Position numbers and translations under genes: made by a program
Source: Pycnopodia helianthoides
Taxonomy: Eukaryota; Echinodermata; Asteroidea; Forcipulatida; Asteriidae
Direction: 5' to 3'
DNA length: 64,000 nucleotides
NCBI GenBank assembly: GCA_032158295.1
Contig: CM063259.1
Span: 389,501-453,500 of the forward strand
Notes under the pieces: model-generated
The model's input: the letters and a program-made list of their open reading frames with translations, nothing else
Database searches by the model: none
What the model was told of the DNA's origin: nothing
In this document: positions 1 to 13,100 of the stretch, piece after piece
Layout of the letters: each line of letters starts with the position of its first letter
Numbering within the stretch: the first letter of the stretch is position 1

Positions 1-218
1 TAGATCATCCATTATTACAATTCTAAAAGCATTTTTGAGAAAAATTATCCGCCTGGAATGCTTTCACCTTTTAGGGGAATTTTACTTATAAATAAAAATT
101 CCTAAGCAAGATTTAATTAATAAGCATGTAATAATGACTAGCACAGTTAAAAACCGAGGCTGTGATCAGTGCACCTAATCAATAATAATTTGGTTTGAGC
201 TTTTTGTTAGTGCATTTA

Positions 219-340
219 AATGAGGTAATTATTTGAATGAGGTTATAATTTGAATGAGGTAGTTGTTTGAATGAGGTAATTATTTGAATGAGGTTATAAT
301 TTGAATGAGGTAATCATTTGAATGAGGTAATAATTTGCTG
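219..340. repeat. 17-bp tandem repeat (TTTGAATGAGGTAATTA type)
   Basis: About seven units of a roughly 17-bp motif occur. Variants with GAGGTAAT and GAGGTTATAA alternate, suggesting a two-unit higher-order period. It lies in the UNC80 intron that runs off the left edge. Confidence 0.9.
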
Positions 341-561
341 ATATTTCAAGTATTTTGTCCCAATTATAAGCAGAACTGGATAATAATTTAGGTATTATTT
401 GAAAACTGTTCTTTTCACCTTTTTGATTCTGCAAATAAACCCAGTTTCAGCAGCCTGTCACTGCTAAAAAAAAAAATGATAATAATTTCCACCTTTAAAA
501 ATACTTGGCTAATTTGTTTTTCTTGTTTAACTCAGGCTTGGAGAGCAAATTCATATAATAT

Positions 562-943
562 TCAAAGGTTTTATACAAGATTGGTTAAGCTGACAAAATA
601 CTTGCAAATACTTGTTCTCCTTTTGTGTGATCAACTATACACATAAAGTAACAAACCTGTAAAAATTTAGGCTTAATCCGTTGTGTGAGTCAGGAGAAAA
701 TGGTGAGAAACCAAGCACAATTTTCAGCATGTAAACCCCTAATTTTGGTTGTAACAACAAAAATCAGCGGATGCGTTTTTGTATGTTTTCAGATACAGTT
801 TCCTTGAATAATGACCTCATTTCAGAGGGAGATATTTCATAGAAAAAATGGCTCTATTATGAACTTTATTATCAGTTAGATTTCAGACTTAACTATAAAC
901 AATGCTGCTTTTATCCTTACCAATCCTGTACAATACCTTTAAA
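562..943. mobile_element. MITE, family A (diverged copy)
   Basis: The termini are inverted: TTCAAAGGTTTTATACAAG on the left and CTTGTACAATACCTTTAAA-like sequence (CTGTACAATACCTTTAAA) on the right. The interior shares AACAAACCTGTAAAAATTTAGGC and GAGAAAATGGTGAGAAA with the copies at 5235, 17670, 18008, 26656 and 35025. It is non-autonomous, with no coding capacity. Confidence 0.8.
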
Positions 944-1684
944 ATCAAATAACGCTAAATATGTATTAATGGTTTTTCTGTTTGATTTTTTACTTGTTAG
1001 GGATAGCTCTTTATTTATTGATAAATTTCACTGATTTGCTATCCATGGTTTTTGATTGGTTTCTTTTCCTTTTGCAAATTGTGCATTATTAAGCATCCAG
1101 TGTGATCATCACTTGATCAATACTGATTCAGCCAGATGAATAATACACTGACTGCTCCTCAAGGGTAATTGTACAAACTAATTATACTGTAACCAAATAC
1201 TACCTAACTTGGACACTAATGCACACTGCATTAGTACTTTGTGTTTTATATGTTACAACTGTTCCAAGTGAACAGTGAATTATGCATTGCAGTAACCAGT
1301 AAATTTATAATAAGGTATGCAGGGCTCAACCAGTTTCAACTGTTTGTCATACTCTAGGTTAAAGGTAGGGTCTTTGTTTGTCTTTTCGTCAATGTAATGC
1401 TGATTATCAAGAAAGACACAATAAAAGTCACATGTGAAAGGTTCTGTTGAATAAAGTGTCTACTTGTTGACAAATTAAAAAGAATTTGCTCGTTTTTTCA
1501 TTAACAAAGTCTTAAATTAAAGCCTTTAATTTGTCTACACTTTTAGCGCAAACAAAAAATTCATTATTTAATATTCTCCTTTAGAATTGTCGCTTTTGTT
1601 TAAATTGGATCTTCAAATACACACAAGATACATTCTGATTACAATCTAAACAAAATAATTAGATCTATAAAAAAAGGCTTTGGT

Positions 1685-1835
1685 CCTTACAAAAAAGGGC
1701 TGTAATAAATGGGTCTTATATTTCGAACATAGCTCTACATTCCTTGTAGAAAAGATAATGAGCGCTCTGAGATGCCCTTGGATGTGATAAAGCAATATAT
1801 AAGAACTGTATATTACTAGTATTATTCATCTCTGA
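1685..1835 (+). mobile_element. SINE tail fragment
   Basis: The segment AATAAATGGGTCTTATA, then GCTCTGAGATGCCCTTGGA and a TATATAAGAAC end, matches the tail at 6860-6960 (GCTACATAAATGGGTCTCA, CTTTGAGATAACC, GCGCTATATGA). Only the 3' part of the element is present, without the tRNA-like head. Confidence 0.6.
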
Positions 1836-3082
1836 CACTTTTATGGTTTTTGTTTCTCCCCTTTTTGGTAACATGAAATAAAATTTGAATGACACACTGA
1901 AATGCATTTTTTATTCTGCTGCCAAATAATCAACCCAGTTATAATACAAACATATTTGTAACTTTTGATTTTTTTCCCTGATGAAATTTGGATACATCCG
2001 GAGTGGTACATGAACGCTAGCCCTGATTGATCCATCCATCAGAGGACAGAATGTCGTTCCTTGAACGTCTCTTAGTCTCCGTAAAGGTCAGTTCTTAAAA
2101 TAACAACAGACCCCTTCTATCAAAACAATCGTCTACACGCTGAGAGTAACATGCATAAAATGCCAACATAACAAGACAAACTGGGCGAAAGACGGACTAT
2201 ATACGTACAGCAAATTATAGCACATTGCTTGAATCTGGTCCCAAACTTTGTATATTGCAAATCAAAAAATTGCCGAGCCGTGAAGCGTTGCACCATCATT
2301 CATGCATCGTGTCCATGCCAGCATTTCAGCGCTCTATTATTTAATTAATCATTGCGGGGTACACTGCTAGTAGTAGGGATGTGCAGTGGACCAGCGGGTG
2401 CTTAATTTAAAATGTATTACGCTGGGAATAAGGGGACCGGTCGTAAGTGCGCTCTAGTGTTAAATGCAAGTTTGCAGCAGAAGTGCAATGTACAGTATGT
2501 ACATTTGAATAAAATATGGCCAACTTTTTAAACAATTAATGAGGGCTACACATCTTCACTGGATATTACAAACTCCTCCGTGTTTCCAGAGCTCCCATAT
2601 ATTTTGTTCATGTTCGTTTTGTATGTCATTTTGTTTTGTTGGCTTTTTTTTTCCCTTAAAACATTTTTGATTCACACAACTGAATGCATGTCTAAAAAAT
2701 ATATTTGATCTCTTCATACTTAATTCGTGTGCAGTCCTATTTGACTTTTACCATTCATTTTGTATATTTGTTTCGTATTATATTTTGTTTTAGGCGACTT
2801 TTTTTTCAAGGCTTAGTCATTTTTAATGCATACTTTATTTACATACTGTCAAACGAAATATTTTAAAACATTCAATTATTTTAAACTTCCACTTAAAAAT
2901 TACTTGATTTTTAATGTAATGATTCTTATAGTCTAAATACACCCTACGTTTTATCTTAACTGTAAACAATTTCATCAAAATGGGTAGTGATATTTATAGC
3001 CATGCACACTGCACATGCATTTATTCTAACTTGGCAAATCAAAATTAACATTTATCTTAATCTCAGGGCATGAATTGAAGAC

Positions 3083-3248
3083 TGGACAGCAGGTCCAATA
3101 GGCCCTACTAGTGATTATAGCCCTGGGCAGCAGGTCCAATAGGCCCTACTAGTGATTATAGCCTGACAGCAGGTCCAATAGGCCCTACTAGTGATTATAG
3201 CCTGGACAGTAGGTCCAATAGGCCCTACTAGTGATTATAGCCCTGGGC
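3083..3248. repeat. About 48-bp minisatellite, four units
   Basis: Four tandem copies share the core GGTCCAATAGGCCCTACTAG followed by TGATTATAGCC. Their edges continue into an interspersed repeat (CAGTAAACTCAAATTGGAC, AAGTCCGGACAGTC) also found singly at 11735-11945 and 16405-16570. The array therefore appears to be an internal expansion of a dispersed element. Confidence 0.9.
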
Positions 3249-5234
3249 AGTAAACTCAAATTGGACAAGTCCGGACAGTCTTATGTTTTCCAATTGAATA
3301 GTATTACCTCACTGTGTAATATCTGTAATTTAAAAAAACCATGTTCACAGGTTGACTTTCAGTCTTATAAATATGTTTCAATTCTGTGGCTTATCGATGC
3401 ATAAATGCCCATAACTATGAAAAATTAGATGAATGTTTCTTTGTGCTCATTCAAACAAAAACAGCAACTCTCAAAAAATGGGACAACTCATTTTGATTAA
3501 ATTTTCACAGATCGGTTATGAAGAGTGTTTACTGCAAACTAGAGGACTCTACATGTAGTTTTGACTGTTTCAGAATAATCTTCTTGTTTTTATAATGTAT
3601 TATACCTTTAAGCTAACCTGAGTATCTTAATGAGTAATCTTGAAATGCAATAAAATAACTAATTGGAGATAAAGTGCAATTTACATCACTGTGAGCGATA
3701 TGGGCTGCATCTTTACTGCGCATCGACCATGTTTACTTGAATTAAAACATAATAATCTTATTAATTTAGTATGAGATATCAATTACAGAAGGTAGACTGC
3801 TTGAATTCAGGTGAACTGTACCGTCTTAAAGGTGCAGTCTCATTGCACTTTTCTTCAACAATGTTTTATCGATGAGTCAAACTAATTACCCTTTGACCTG
3901 CCCTGAAATCAGCAAGGGAACTATTAGTAAAATGTCTCTGTTGATTGCAAATCTCATTGTCAGGCATGCAACAGCAGTTTGTAAAATGAAAAAAAAGAAG
4001 AACATTTTCAAGCATGCACAGCAAGACTAATTTGTACAGTGTTTTTTTAATTTTCAATGGTACACCTGAGTGACTAAAAATGAGGAAATGAGCTGCTTGC
4101 ATTATATAAGAAGCTAGTACTAGAGTCAAATTCCGAGGGGATGGTACAAACAAAACATTGTACAGAGCTTTGAAATATAAATTGCATCTACAATTTAGAG
4201 TTTTCTTTCATCCACTACATAGTTTTTTATATATCAATATCAAGATTGTTTCTCTCCAAAATAACTAATTGGCAAAGGTGATCTTTGAACAAATTAACAT
4301 TTCTGTTGCTGTTTTCCTCTATCAATCCATAGAGAGTGTACTGCACAGATTTTGCCTAGTTACAAGGAGAAGACGAGGTCCCGTCCCGAGCACCCCCCCC
4401 CCGCCCCGCCTCTCTATCTTACTGTCAGAATCCTCACTAGACAGTTGCATCCTGAATGACAAGAAATGGAATGAATTAATGCTCCTTCTGACGGCTCGAG
4501 CCACACTTATCAATTTCCATGCTAATGGCGTGAGCGCTGAGCTTGTCAAAGCCCTTGCCTACTCGTCTCCTTTTACGCTCAATGGCGTCAGGTTGGCTGG
4601 GCTGACGTGTGAATGCAGGTACTTTATGGTGGAGCGACACCTGTCCTTGTATAATCAATTCAGTACACGGGGTTCCATACAGTATGATACTGTCATTGTT
4701 TTTGCAATCTTCACACCTTACGTGTATAATATACATGTACAGTGTGAGTGAACTTTATATTGTTCGCAATAAAGGCGTGGTACGCCATTGATTTTTATTT
4801 TGAAGAGTGCACATGTGTTTGCATTGATACACCATCTGGTTTTCCACAACCTGATCAAAAAAGCAACGAGCGTGTGAACATTTTATCAAAAAAGGTTTTT
4901 CTTTTCAAGAGAATAGTAGGGTTAAAAATTGTGGTTTTTTTGTTACCCCTCAAATCTCAGATGAGAAGCAAACTGACATTAAAAAAAATACAACTTTCGC
5001 ATTTGTTATAATTTCTGTTTTTGTTCTCATTCAAAGCGAACCTCCCCTTAAAAATTTAATCAACAATTTTTTAATTTGAAATTATTAAAAAGCAGTGCGT
5101 CAACTCCCTACAGAAAAAAATTGTAATACAGGGGTCAAAAAGAAATTAAATTTTACTAGCTGGCAGGGACAATAGAAAAAAGGAATTACTAGCCCTACAG
5201 GAAATTTGGTGGCCCAATACAATTTTGTAGTGTA

Positions 5235-5620
5235 AAGGCGATTCTTTTGGTAATTACTGAAGAAATACATTGCCATAAAAAAATTACTAGGTAAGAAGCA
5301 CCTGAGAGCTGCTGATAATGTAACACATTGTGAGAAACGACTCCCTCTAAAGTAATGTAGTTTTTTAGAAAAAAGGTAATTTCTCACTAAAATATTTGAA
5401 TCTGAGAAAGGCTTCAGGCATGAAGCCTTCCTCATGCATTTTAAAACACACAATTCTATGCACCAAGGGTGTTTTTCTTTCATTATTTTCTGGCAACTTT
5501 GATGACCAATTGAACCCAAATTTGCACAGGTTTGTTATTTTATGTATATGTGTATATTGTTGAGATACACCAAGTGAGGATACTAGTCTTTGACAATTAC
5601 CCAAAAGTATGCCTTTTAAA
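5235..5620 (-). mobile_element. MITE, family A (reverse orientation)
   Basis: Reverse-strand reading gives TTTAAAAGGCATACTTTTGG at 5620, GGTAATTGTCAAAGACTAG, AACAAACCTGTGCAAATTTGG, and ends near CATTGTGAGAAACGACTCC-like sequence and a degraded terminus. It is most similar to the copy at 26656-27034. Confidence 0.75.
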
Positions 5621-6799
5621 CTGATTGGCATTTATCATTCTGGTAATTTACATATGTAAAAAAATTGTCATTTGGCTTCAATCATTCTAAACTGACCACA
5701 CTCCCACCGAAGGTTTCAGTGATATTTTTCAGATGATTATTATTTGTTACTGTCCCTCAGGTTTATTGTGTTTGGTGTCTTCAGTGGCCCAAAGATATTT
5801 TCACTGGTCACGGTTCAGCGGGCCACCGTTTATTTCTGTTACTGTAAAATTAGATAATTGACAAGAAACCAAGTAGTATTCAGTAATGGATTTTTATTTC
5901 ATGACATGGCGGCTGCCTACAGCAAATATCTGTTTACAAAATCCAGGGCCCAATTAATTCTCACTAAAAGCAGAAAACACAAATGAGCGGGGCACCAGAT
6001 GCAACAATTTAATTTTATGGCATTTGGGCTGGTAAAATGTTTCTACTAAGCAAGATTCTTCTGTGCTTAGCAAAGTTGTGCTCTTACATACTTTCTGACA
6101 GTTGTGTCCCCCCAGGTGATAAACTGATCGAGGTGGTAAACATTCAAATTGATAATCAAAGCAAAATTTACATGTACATGTACACAGACTGCAAACCAGC
6201 AAGAATGCAGCAAATGTGTGATACTTCTATCTACACATCCAAATTGTAAGTTCTTATCGAAAGGTCAATGAAAAGCTCATCAATGACACAAAGTTAACAG
6301 TGTTTTTATTAGCATGAAATCCATTTATGGCAAGTATTCACAGCGAGGTGGTTCATTCACATTCAAGACTTTCAAGAAACTCCTCAAGTCATATCTATTT
6401 CAAGAGGTATATTACCAGTAAATAACTGTTTGTTTAAGCTTTGACACCTTACAGCATGTAGGTTCGCTGAATATGTAATGTGTAGTTTGCAATAGATGAA
6501 CTTAACATCCAATCTTTAAAATACATTTTGAAAATGAACATTGATGAAAAATTAACACTAAGGTCTGTCTTAAAAAAATAAAATTAACATGCTGTTCAAT
6601 ACTTGTACAATGAATGTACTGTTTAATATATGAGTAGTCTGGGATGCATTTAAAGCCAATTTCAGCCTCAGCAGTTTTCACCGTGTTCAATTTCATTTTA
6701 ATTAGCGTTCAGACTAATTGTTCAATATCAGTGTTCCGCGATGACGTATATTATCAACGCTGAAGCACCCAACAAGTAGAGTTCAGTTTTATGATTTCT

Positions 6800-6960
6800 A
6801 AGGCAGAAAATCCATATGATGGGTTGTGCATAATGCGTAGTGAGCACTAAGCAATGTGTACAAAAAGGTGCTACATAAATGGGTCTCATAATTCAAAAAC
6901 TTGAAAAAACCTGTCTTAAACAAAAAAGTGCTTTGAGATAACCATAGATATAGCGCTATA
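6800..6960 (+). mobile_element. SINE tail fragment
   Basis: Contains GGTGCTACATAAATGGGTCT and AATTCAAAAACTTGAAAAA, closely matching the end of the SINE at 10595-10920, then a GCGCTATATGA end. It lies about 70 bases below the donor of the large UNC80 exon. Confidence 0.65.
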
Positions 6961-7029
6961 TGAAAAAAGTTATAACATATTAATGGAGGTAATGTAAAAT
7001 GAGAGTTGGACGTAAAAGAATTGACTCAC

Positions 7030-10000
7030 CTGAATGTCCTCTGAGTCCCTCTCCACAACCATGATGACATCCAAGAGCCCTAAACACTTGAATCAGGGTC
7101 TCCATCACCAGGTTATGTACAGTCATGTCCTCCAGGCTCTTAGATGCCACATCCCCTTCACTGTCCTTGTCCGGAGCCTTGACCTTCTCCCCTTCCACCT
7201 TGATGACCGGTATCTTGGCCTGAGAAGGCTTCTCACTCTGCTTGACCACCCGAAACTCTAGGATAGTCTCGATGATGTGCAGGGAGGTGTCACAGATCTT
7301 GGCCGAGGTGTCTTTTGTGATGATCTTGTGGAGGGCCTTAATGATGACGTTGTAGTTCATCTGTCCATCCTCTTGAATGTAGTAGGTAGAACCGGCAGCC
7401 TCGGTGATCTCTTCCTCCTCAGCTGTATGGTAGTTGACGAAGGTATCTGATGCACTACGAGGTAAGAATGTCGGGATGTCCAGGGTAGACATGTTGGAGC
7501 TTGAATCATGGTGAGATGCTTGATCCGGCGAGTTGGGAGACTGGGGTAGAGGTGGAGGAGGTGGTGGTGGCTCATTTATCTCCTCTGAGAGTGGAATGAG
7601 GAGAGACCCAGAGCTCACCGATGAGGGAGACCTCTCAGAGGGTGGGGAAAACTCTGGGGATAGAGGCGGTGATTTGGAATTGTTCAGTGTAGTGATTGGT
7701 GTAATTAAAGGAGTTGCTACCTCAAAAGTGGTTTCATTGGTTGGTAGAGCCTCAAGTGACTGAAGAGGCACCTCAAAAACTGGAGACTGTCGCTGGAGCA
7801 TCGGACGATTGACCACAATAGGGGCTTTGTGCTGCACAACAGTGGCCTTATGAATTACTTTAGCAGGCTGAGGTTCGATCTTGATCGGCTCGTCAAAAAT
7901 CAGAAGTGGCCTGTCATGGACTTCAACTGAGACAGGATTGTGTAAAGTCAAAGCATTATTTTCTGCCCTGACAGCCCGTCTTTCATATAACTTTTCCGAC
8001 CTGGATGAAGTTGAATTTGTATTTTCTGCAAGAAAATCAGCTCTGGCCATCCGAACAGATGTTGATTGCACACTCGTTGTAGTCTTGGTGACTGTGAAAC
8101 AGGTTGATGACTTCTCTGTTTTTAATGGCGGAATTACTTCCATAGGAGATACTTTAGACATTGCCCCAAATGGCCTGGTTTGTGTTGTCATGACAGATGG
8201 TCGATGTGCAGCGTCAGCACCAACTTGGACAAAAGATGTCAACTTTGTTGCAGTTGCTGAGAAGCTCTGTTGATATGGTAGAGCTGTGGGCCTCGAGACA
8301 TATGAGGATGCAGTGGTCACTCCAGTATAAGGTCTCTTGGAATCCAAGGACCCCGTTGAGTAGAGCATCGGTGATGTTGGAGAAGTTGTCTTAGAAAGTT
8401 CCTCTGGGCTCATAAGTGCTGGAACTGTTTTCAACTGCACCACATCAATTTTAAACTTGAAAGGCTCCAGCTTTGGAGTTCCTGCGCTGGAGCTCTTTGG
8501 CATGTCTCCGAGAGCTGGTGCTTTAATAGAGCCTGGCTCTGCGGTCTGCACTATCTGTTCATCACTCCCAGAGCCTTCCATCTCTTCCTTGATGAGTTTA
8601 GGCATAAGTGCACCTACTGTTTTGGACAAACTTGATGTTCGTCTGAGATTTCGATGAGATTTGTTCCCACGGTTCTGGTCTCCAAAACTGGCTCGTTTCG
8701 GAGGACTTATCTTTCTCAGGGGTAATGGCTCCACTCTCTCAAATTTCATCTTCTTTGGAGATCCGCTTAAGGGATAGGAGTCCCTGTGCCTCCCTTCATC
8801 TTTGGACGATTCAGAACCTCCCATGCAGCTCATCGGGACGGAAAATTTCTTTGGTGGAGGTCCTGGCACGGGGGAAAATAAGGATATGGTGATTTGTGGA
8901 ATTGGCGAGGAGTTGCTTCTTTGGCGGACTCTTTCAGCTGCCATGGTCTCATCAGCAATTTGTCGAAGTCTGTTCAGTAGATAGATGAGTGCCCACTGAA
9001 CCCCCTCCTCCGCCCAGTGTGGAATAAACAGACATCGCATCACACCTACATCAAAGTATGTGGCAGAGAAGACGTCATTGATTCGTTGAGGGAGTCTTCG
9101 TTGTTGGAGTTTGGGGATGTCTGTTGGGCTGGTTGAAGGTGGTGGAGGCCTTGGCACAGAAAGAGAAGCAGCAAGTTCAGCATGATCAAAGCCCTCATTG
9201 AGTGGCAGTATACTCCTCTCAATGAGTGACTTGGGACGTTCCTTTGCTCTGTTCGGTTTCAGTGGTTTTGTTTCGTCCTCAGAACTGGATGAGCTGATCT
9301 GGTCGAAATCAAACCTGGTCTTAGCAGCCATATCACCTGTCACCTTCAGATTTCCACATCTACAGGTATTGTTATGGGTCACTGTTGTGTTACAGACTTC
9401 GCACACTATCTCAACATTAAGAGATGGTGGATCTGGGGTTACTATTCCACTGCTGAAACGACTGACTTCTGAGATGTCTGCAAGGGGAACAATCACTCCC
9501 GGTGGTGTCTCCGGCAAGGCCACTTCCTCATTCTTTGGTGATTCCTCCACAATTTCCTCTTTTTTTTCAACCTCCTCCTCCTCCTCAACCACTTCGTTCT
9601 CCTCTTCAACCTTCTCGCTCATTTCTGGTTCCTTCCAGATTCGGCGAGCAAACCTGTGGCACCGTTTGGGTTTCACCATTGCATTGAAACTGGAGATATC
9701 CGGCAGCTTGTGCTCCCAAAGTGATCGCCACAGCTTCAAACCATTGGCCAGACGGAAAGTGAGGTCCGACTCCTTGATGGAGTAGACAAGAGGAGCAAAG
9801 AGGTACACAAAGAGCTGTATAGTAGTCAGGCCATGCTCTGAGTTTCCTGGCAGCCGCAGGAAGTCCAACTGGCTACTGTTCTCCTGCATGCACTCATCCA
9901 GAGACTCGATCAGGACCCAGTGGAGGGTGTGAAGTAATTTGGTCTCGGCCACACCCAGCTTGTCTGCATGGCCAAGCTTGGCACGATTGCCTAAGAGAGC

Positions 10001-10129
10001 AGCACAGCAGTGCATGAGGTGCGGTAAGGAAGCTTGAATCAACTGCCATCTTGTGATGCTGTTGATCGCATCAGAGAGACTCGGAGACAGACCATGCAGT
10101 TTGTTCTCAACTAGTACTCTTTCAAATGA
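7030..10129 (-). CDS. UNC80: UNC80 coding exon 3, a 3.1-kb exon
   Basis: A single open exon of 3100 nt (1033 codons plus one base) runs between acceptor CATCTACAG (10138-10130) and donor GTGAGT (7029-7024). In order it contains: the conserved N-terminal helical region (KLGVAETKLLHTLHW, LFVYLFAPLVYSIKESDLTF); an acidic stretch rich in Glu; a Cys cluster (CEVC, later CRCG); a conserved segment with INDVFSATYFDVGVMRCLF and PHWAEEGVQWALIYLLNRL; about 500 residues of low-complexity Ser/Pro/Thr-rich linker including a run of nine prolines; and a conserved end with IKALHKIITKDTSAKICD and HGCGEGLRGHSG. The linker shows little similarity to vertebrates. The exon is GC-richer than the flanking introns, as expected for coding sequence. 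Base composition and the absence of stops show it is intact. Confidence 0.94.
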
Positions 10130-13100
10130 CTGTAGATGAAAAGAAGAAAATAACAATTAATATAAATCCTACCACAGAATACCTGTGCACAAATTGATTG
10201 GACAAGCTACACAATCTAAAAGACATTCCACTATTTAGAGAGATAACACATCATTTATCTGAAGAGTAATCATTCCAATCCTCCATTACTCAATAAAGAT
10301 ACCATCTCACCAACCTGAAATGTCATCAAGTGGTCATTTTTTAGTGAATATACAAATTTAAAAAACAAACAAAAAAATATTTTGTCAGGGACCTTGTGCA
10401 TGTTCAATTTATTGCAATTGCACACAAATTGATACACTAATCCTTGACGATAGCTGAAATTTTATAATAATACATGTATGGTGTACATGTATACTGTACA
10501 TAATGTATACATAGGGTTTTTGTGTTTTCTGAAAGTTGTTTGATACGCTGTATTTATGTGTTCAATGTATTATTTATTTTATATTTCCATGTGATATTTG
10601 TGGTCAAGCGCACTGGACTCAAGCTCTGGTGTTTCTGATCAGCGGAGTGTAGGTTCAAGTTCCAGTCTTGACACTTGTGTCCTTTATACAAGACACTTAA
10701 CGATTATTGCTTCATCCTTCGGATGGGACGTAAAGCTGTAGGTCCTGTGTGTTGTGCAATGCAGGTCAAGGAACCCACTTACACTTATCACCAAGAGAAG
10801 GGGGTTTGCCTCGGTGTTTCTGGCAGTGACTGCTGAATGCACCGCAGCACCTTGTAAACCTTTATAAGGTGCTACATAAATCAATCTCATAATTCAAAAC
10901 AATTTCAAAAACCTGTCTTACAAATGTTTCTTATTGCTCAAGTACCTTGAGTTCATGGACCTTATTGGTACATGTAGGTACATGCACTGTAGCGTAACTA
11001 GACTTTGGAATTATTCATGTCAGATATTAAATGAAAATAACATATACGGTACAAAAATATAAATAATACAAACCATGCACGTGAACTAAGAAAATGTGCA
11101 CAGAACACTCGTGACATAATAAAATAATAATAGTGATTTCTTAAAACACATGTAGCCCACAATTCCGTCACGCATTGACGCTCATGGCCCTCAACAATAT
11201 GCAAACTGACAAGGAAAAAAACTAAATATAAAAACAAGAAACTGAAAATAATAGCCACATGTGGAAATTGGATTAGAGTGTGAACAAATAGGTTTTGGGC
11301 GATTGTCTGAAAGAACTGACTGACTACGCTTGCAAAAGAAAAAGGGAAGACTGTTCTAGAGAGTAGGGCCAGCATGGGCAAAGCTGCAGTCACCCAAAGA
11401 GTGTAAGGATCTGGGAACTATGATTATGAAGAAGGGAGGAGTCTGATGACTTGAGTCTGAGTGGAAGAACATATGCCTTTATTTTCACAGAACTCAGGGA
11501 AGTACTGGGTATACAGTGCTTTACACACATCGGTGTAGGGTAAAACCAAATAATATTCTTTATCCCCGGTTCAAATTTGACATCTATTAGTATGCCTTTA
11601 TTGAATTCTGCATATTTTAACTACAAATGTACACTCTTTAAAAAGACATTTTCCCCATCAAACATGTACAATGTACACACATACTGTATACATTTGATTA
11701 AAATTTACTTACTGTAAATTTATCATCACACTTTAACACAGGGCCTGAATTTTTACTCTGGACTGCAGGCCCTGAGGCCAGTGATTTTAGCATTGGGCCA
11801 GTAAACTCATGACTGGACAAGTCCGGCGGTCTTGTGTTTTTAATTCAATAATAATTCATGTACATGTACCTCAATCTATAACATCTTGAACAGAAACAAA
11901 TTACGTTCAAATGTTGACTTTGAGTAATGATTTGAAATATATTTAATTAATACCCTTAATGACAAATGAGGTAAATCTTCTCTTATATGTCTTAGTGCTT
12001 GTTCAATTAATTGCAAGTTCAACTGTGCAAGTAAGTCTTTTCTCAGTTTGAATCTGGTCTTACAAAATTATTTCTGGTCCAGTAAACATTTTGTGATACA
12101 AGTCCTGTGGTCTTGTGGATTTTCCCCCCAAATTCGAGCCCTGTAACATCACAGCATTTTCAAAAAATTATTTAGTAGGCCTCAGTAAAACTTTCACTCT
12201 ACACATGTTTTGTATGCAACCATTGGGCAAGTGCTCCATCAAACTCAGCTCTGACTCATAACAAATAGAACAAATGCATGTATCTAGGCTTCAGCTGTTT
12301 TTATTGTTTTAATTATTCAAGAGATGTCTTAAATTTGATCGTTCATTGACGGTACAATTTAAACCTGTCCTTGAGTCACTTCAAGTGATTAGTGTATAAT
12401 AAATATTATATTTATTGGCAAGTAGTAATCATTAACCTGCATTTTTTTATAAAACAAAATGCAACTTCAGGCAGAAAGGGGTTAACAAAAATTGCTGTAT
12501 TTTTTTATTGTTTTTCTTTTTTCAGGGGTGAGAATCATTGCTGACAAAAATGTCTGAACCTAGGATCTATATTTCAGGAGTTCTGTTGAAATGGTTGCAT
12601 TTTTCTCTCTAAAGAAACCCTGGAATTATAGATTTTAAAGAACTTTTCTGATCAGCATCCTCAGTAGATCAAGGAACAAGATTTCTATCATGTACTGACC
12701 CCTTGCGAACAACATCACAAACGCTAATATCCAACACGCTCACCATTTTAGGAGTCCGTGGTAAGCATGCAAATGCCGCATCGACTAAAATATACACTAG
12801 ACTGTACAACACATATGGCATTGACGCCCAAAATGGCGCAACTAAGATTAATTGCAATGGGGATCAGGTAAATTGGGTCAGTATCTGAAGAAAGTAACAA
12901 CTACTTTTTTCAGCAGGCAGACATAAAAAAGGTCTAAATTCAGGTACAAGACTGCAATTTAACTCATCCCTGTACTGTGTGTGTGCATTTCCAATCTTCA
13001 ATATATATTTTAAAAAGAAAGTAACTGATATTCATCATTGAACCTTGAATCTTAAACAGCCACTATAATTGCTGTATCCAAAACATGCTTGTGATTTTTG

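Larger units (their letters stand above)
1..7029. other. UNC80 intron (left part of the window)
   Basis: No exon of UNC80 or any other gene could be supported here. The stretch is AT-rich and holds the repeats listed separately. A GC-richer patch at 4380-4640 is open on both strands; its minus-strand frame includes DAIERKRRRVGKGFDKLS, but no homology is recognised. The conserved segment that follows CGEGLRGHSG in UNC80 was looked for and not found, so this intron is at least 7 kb. Confidence 0.6.

Noticed and set aside
9198..9785. Plus-strand frame of 195 codons and other plus-strand frames across 7034-9785
   Set aside because: They are antisense shadows of the UNC80 exon; the Ser-rich run mirrors the Glu-coding codons.
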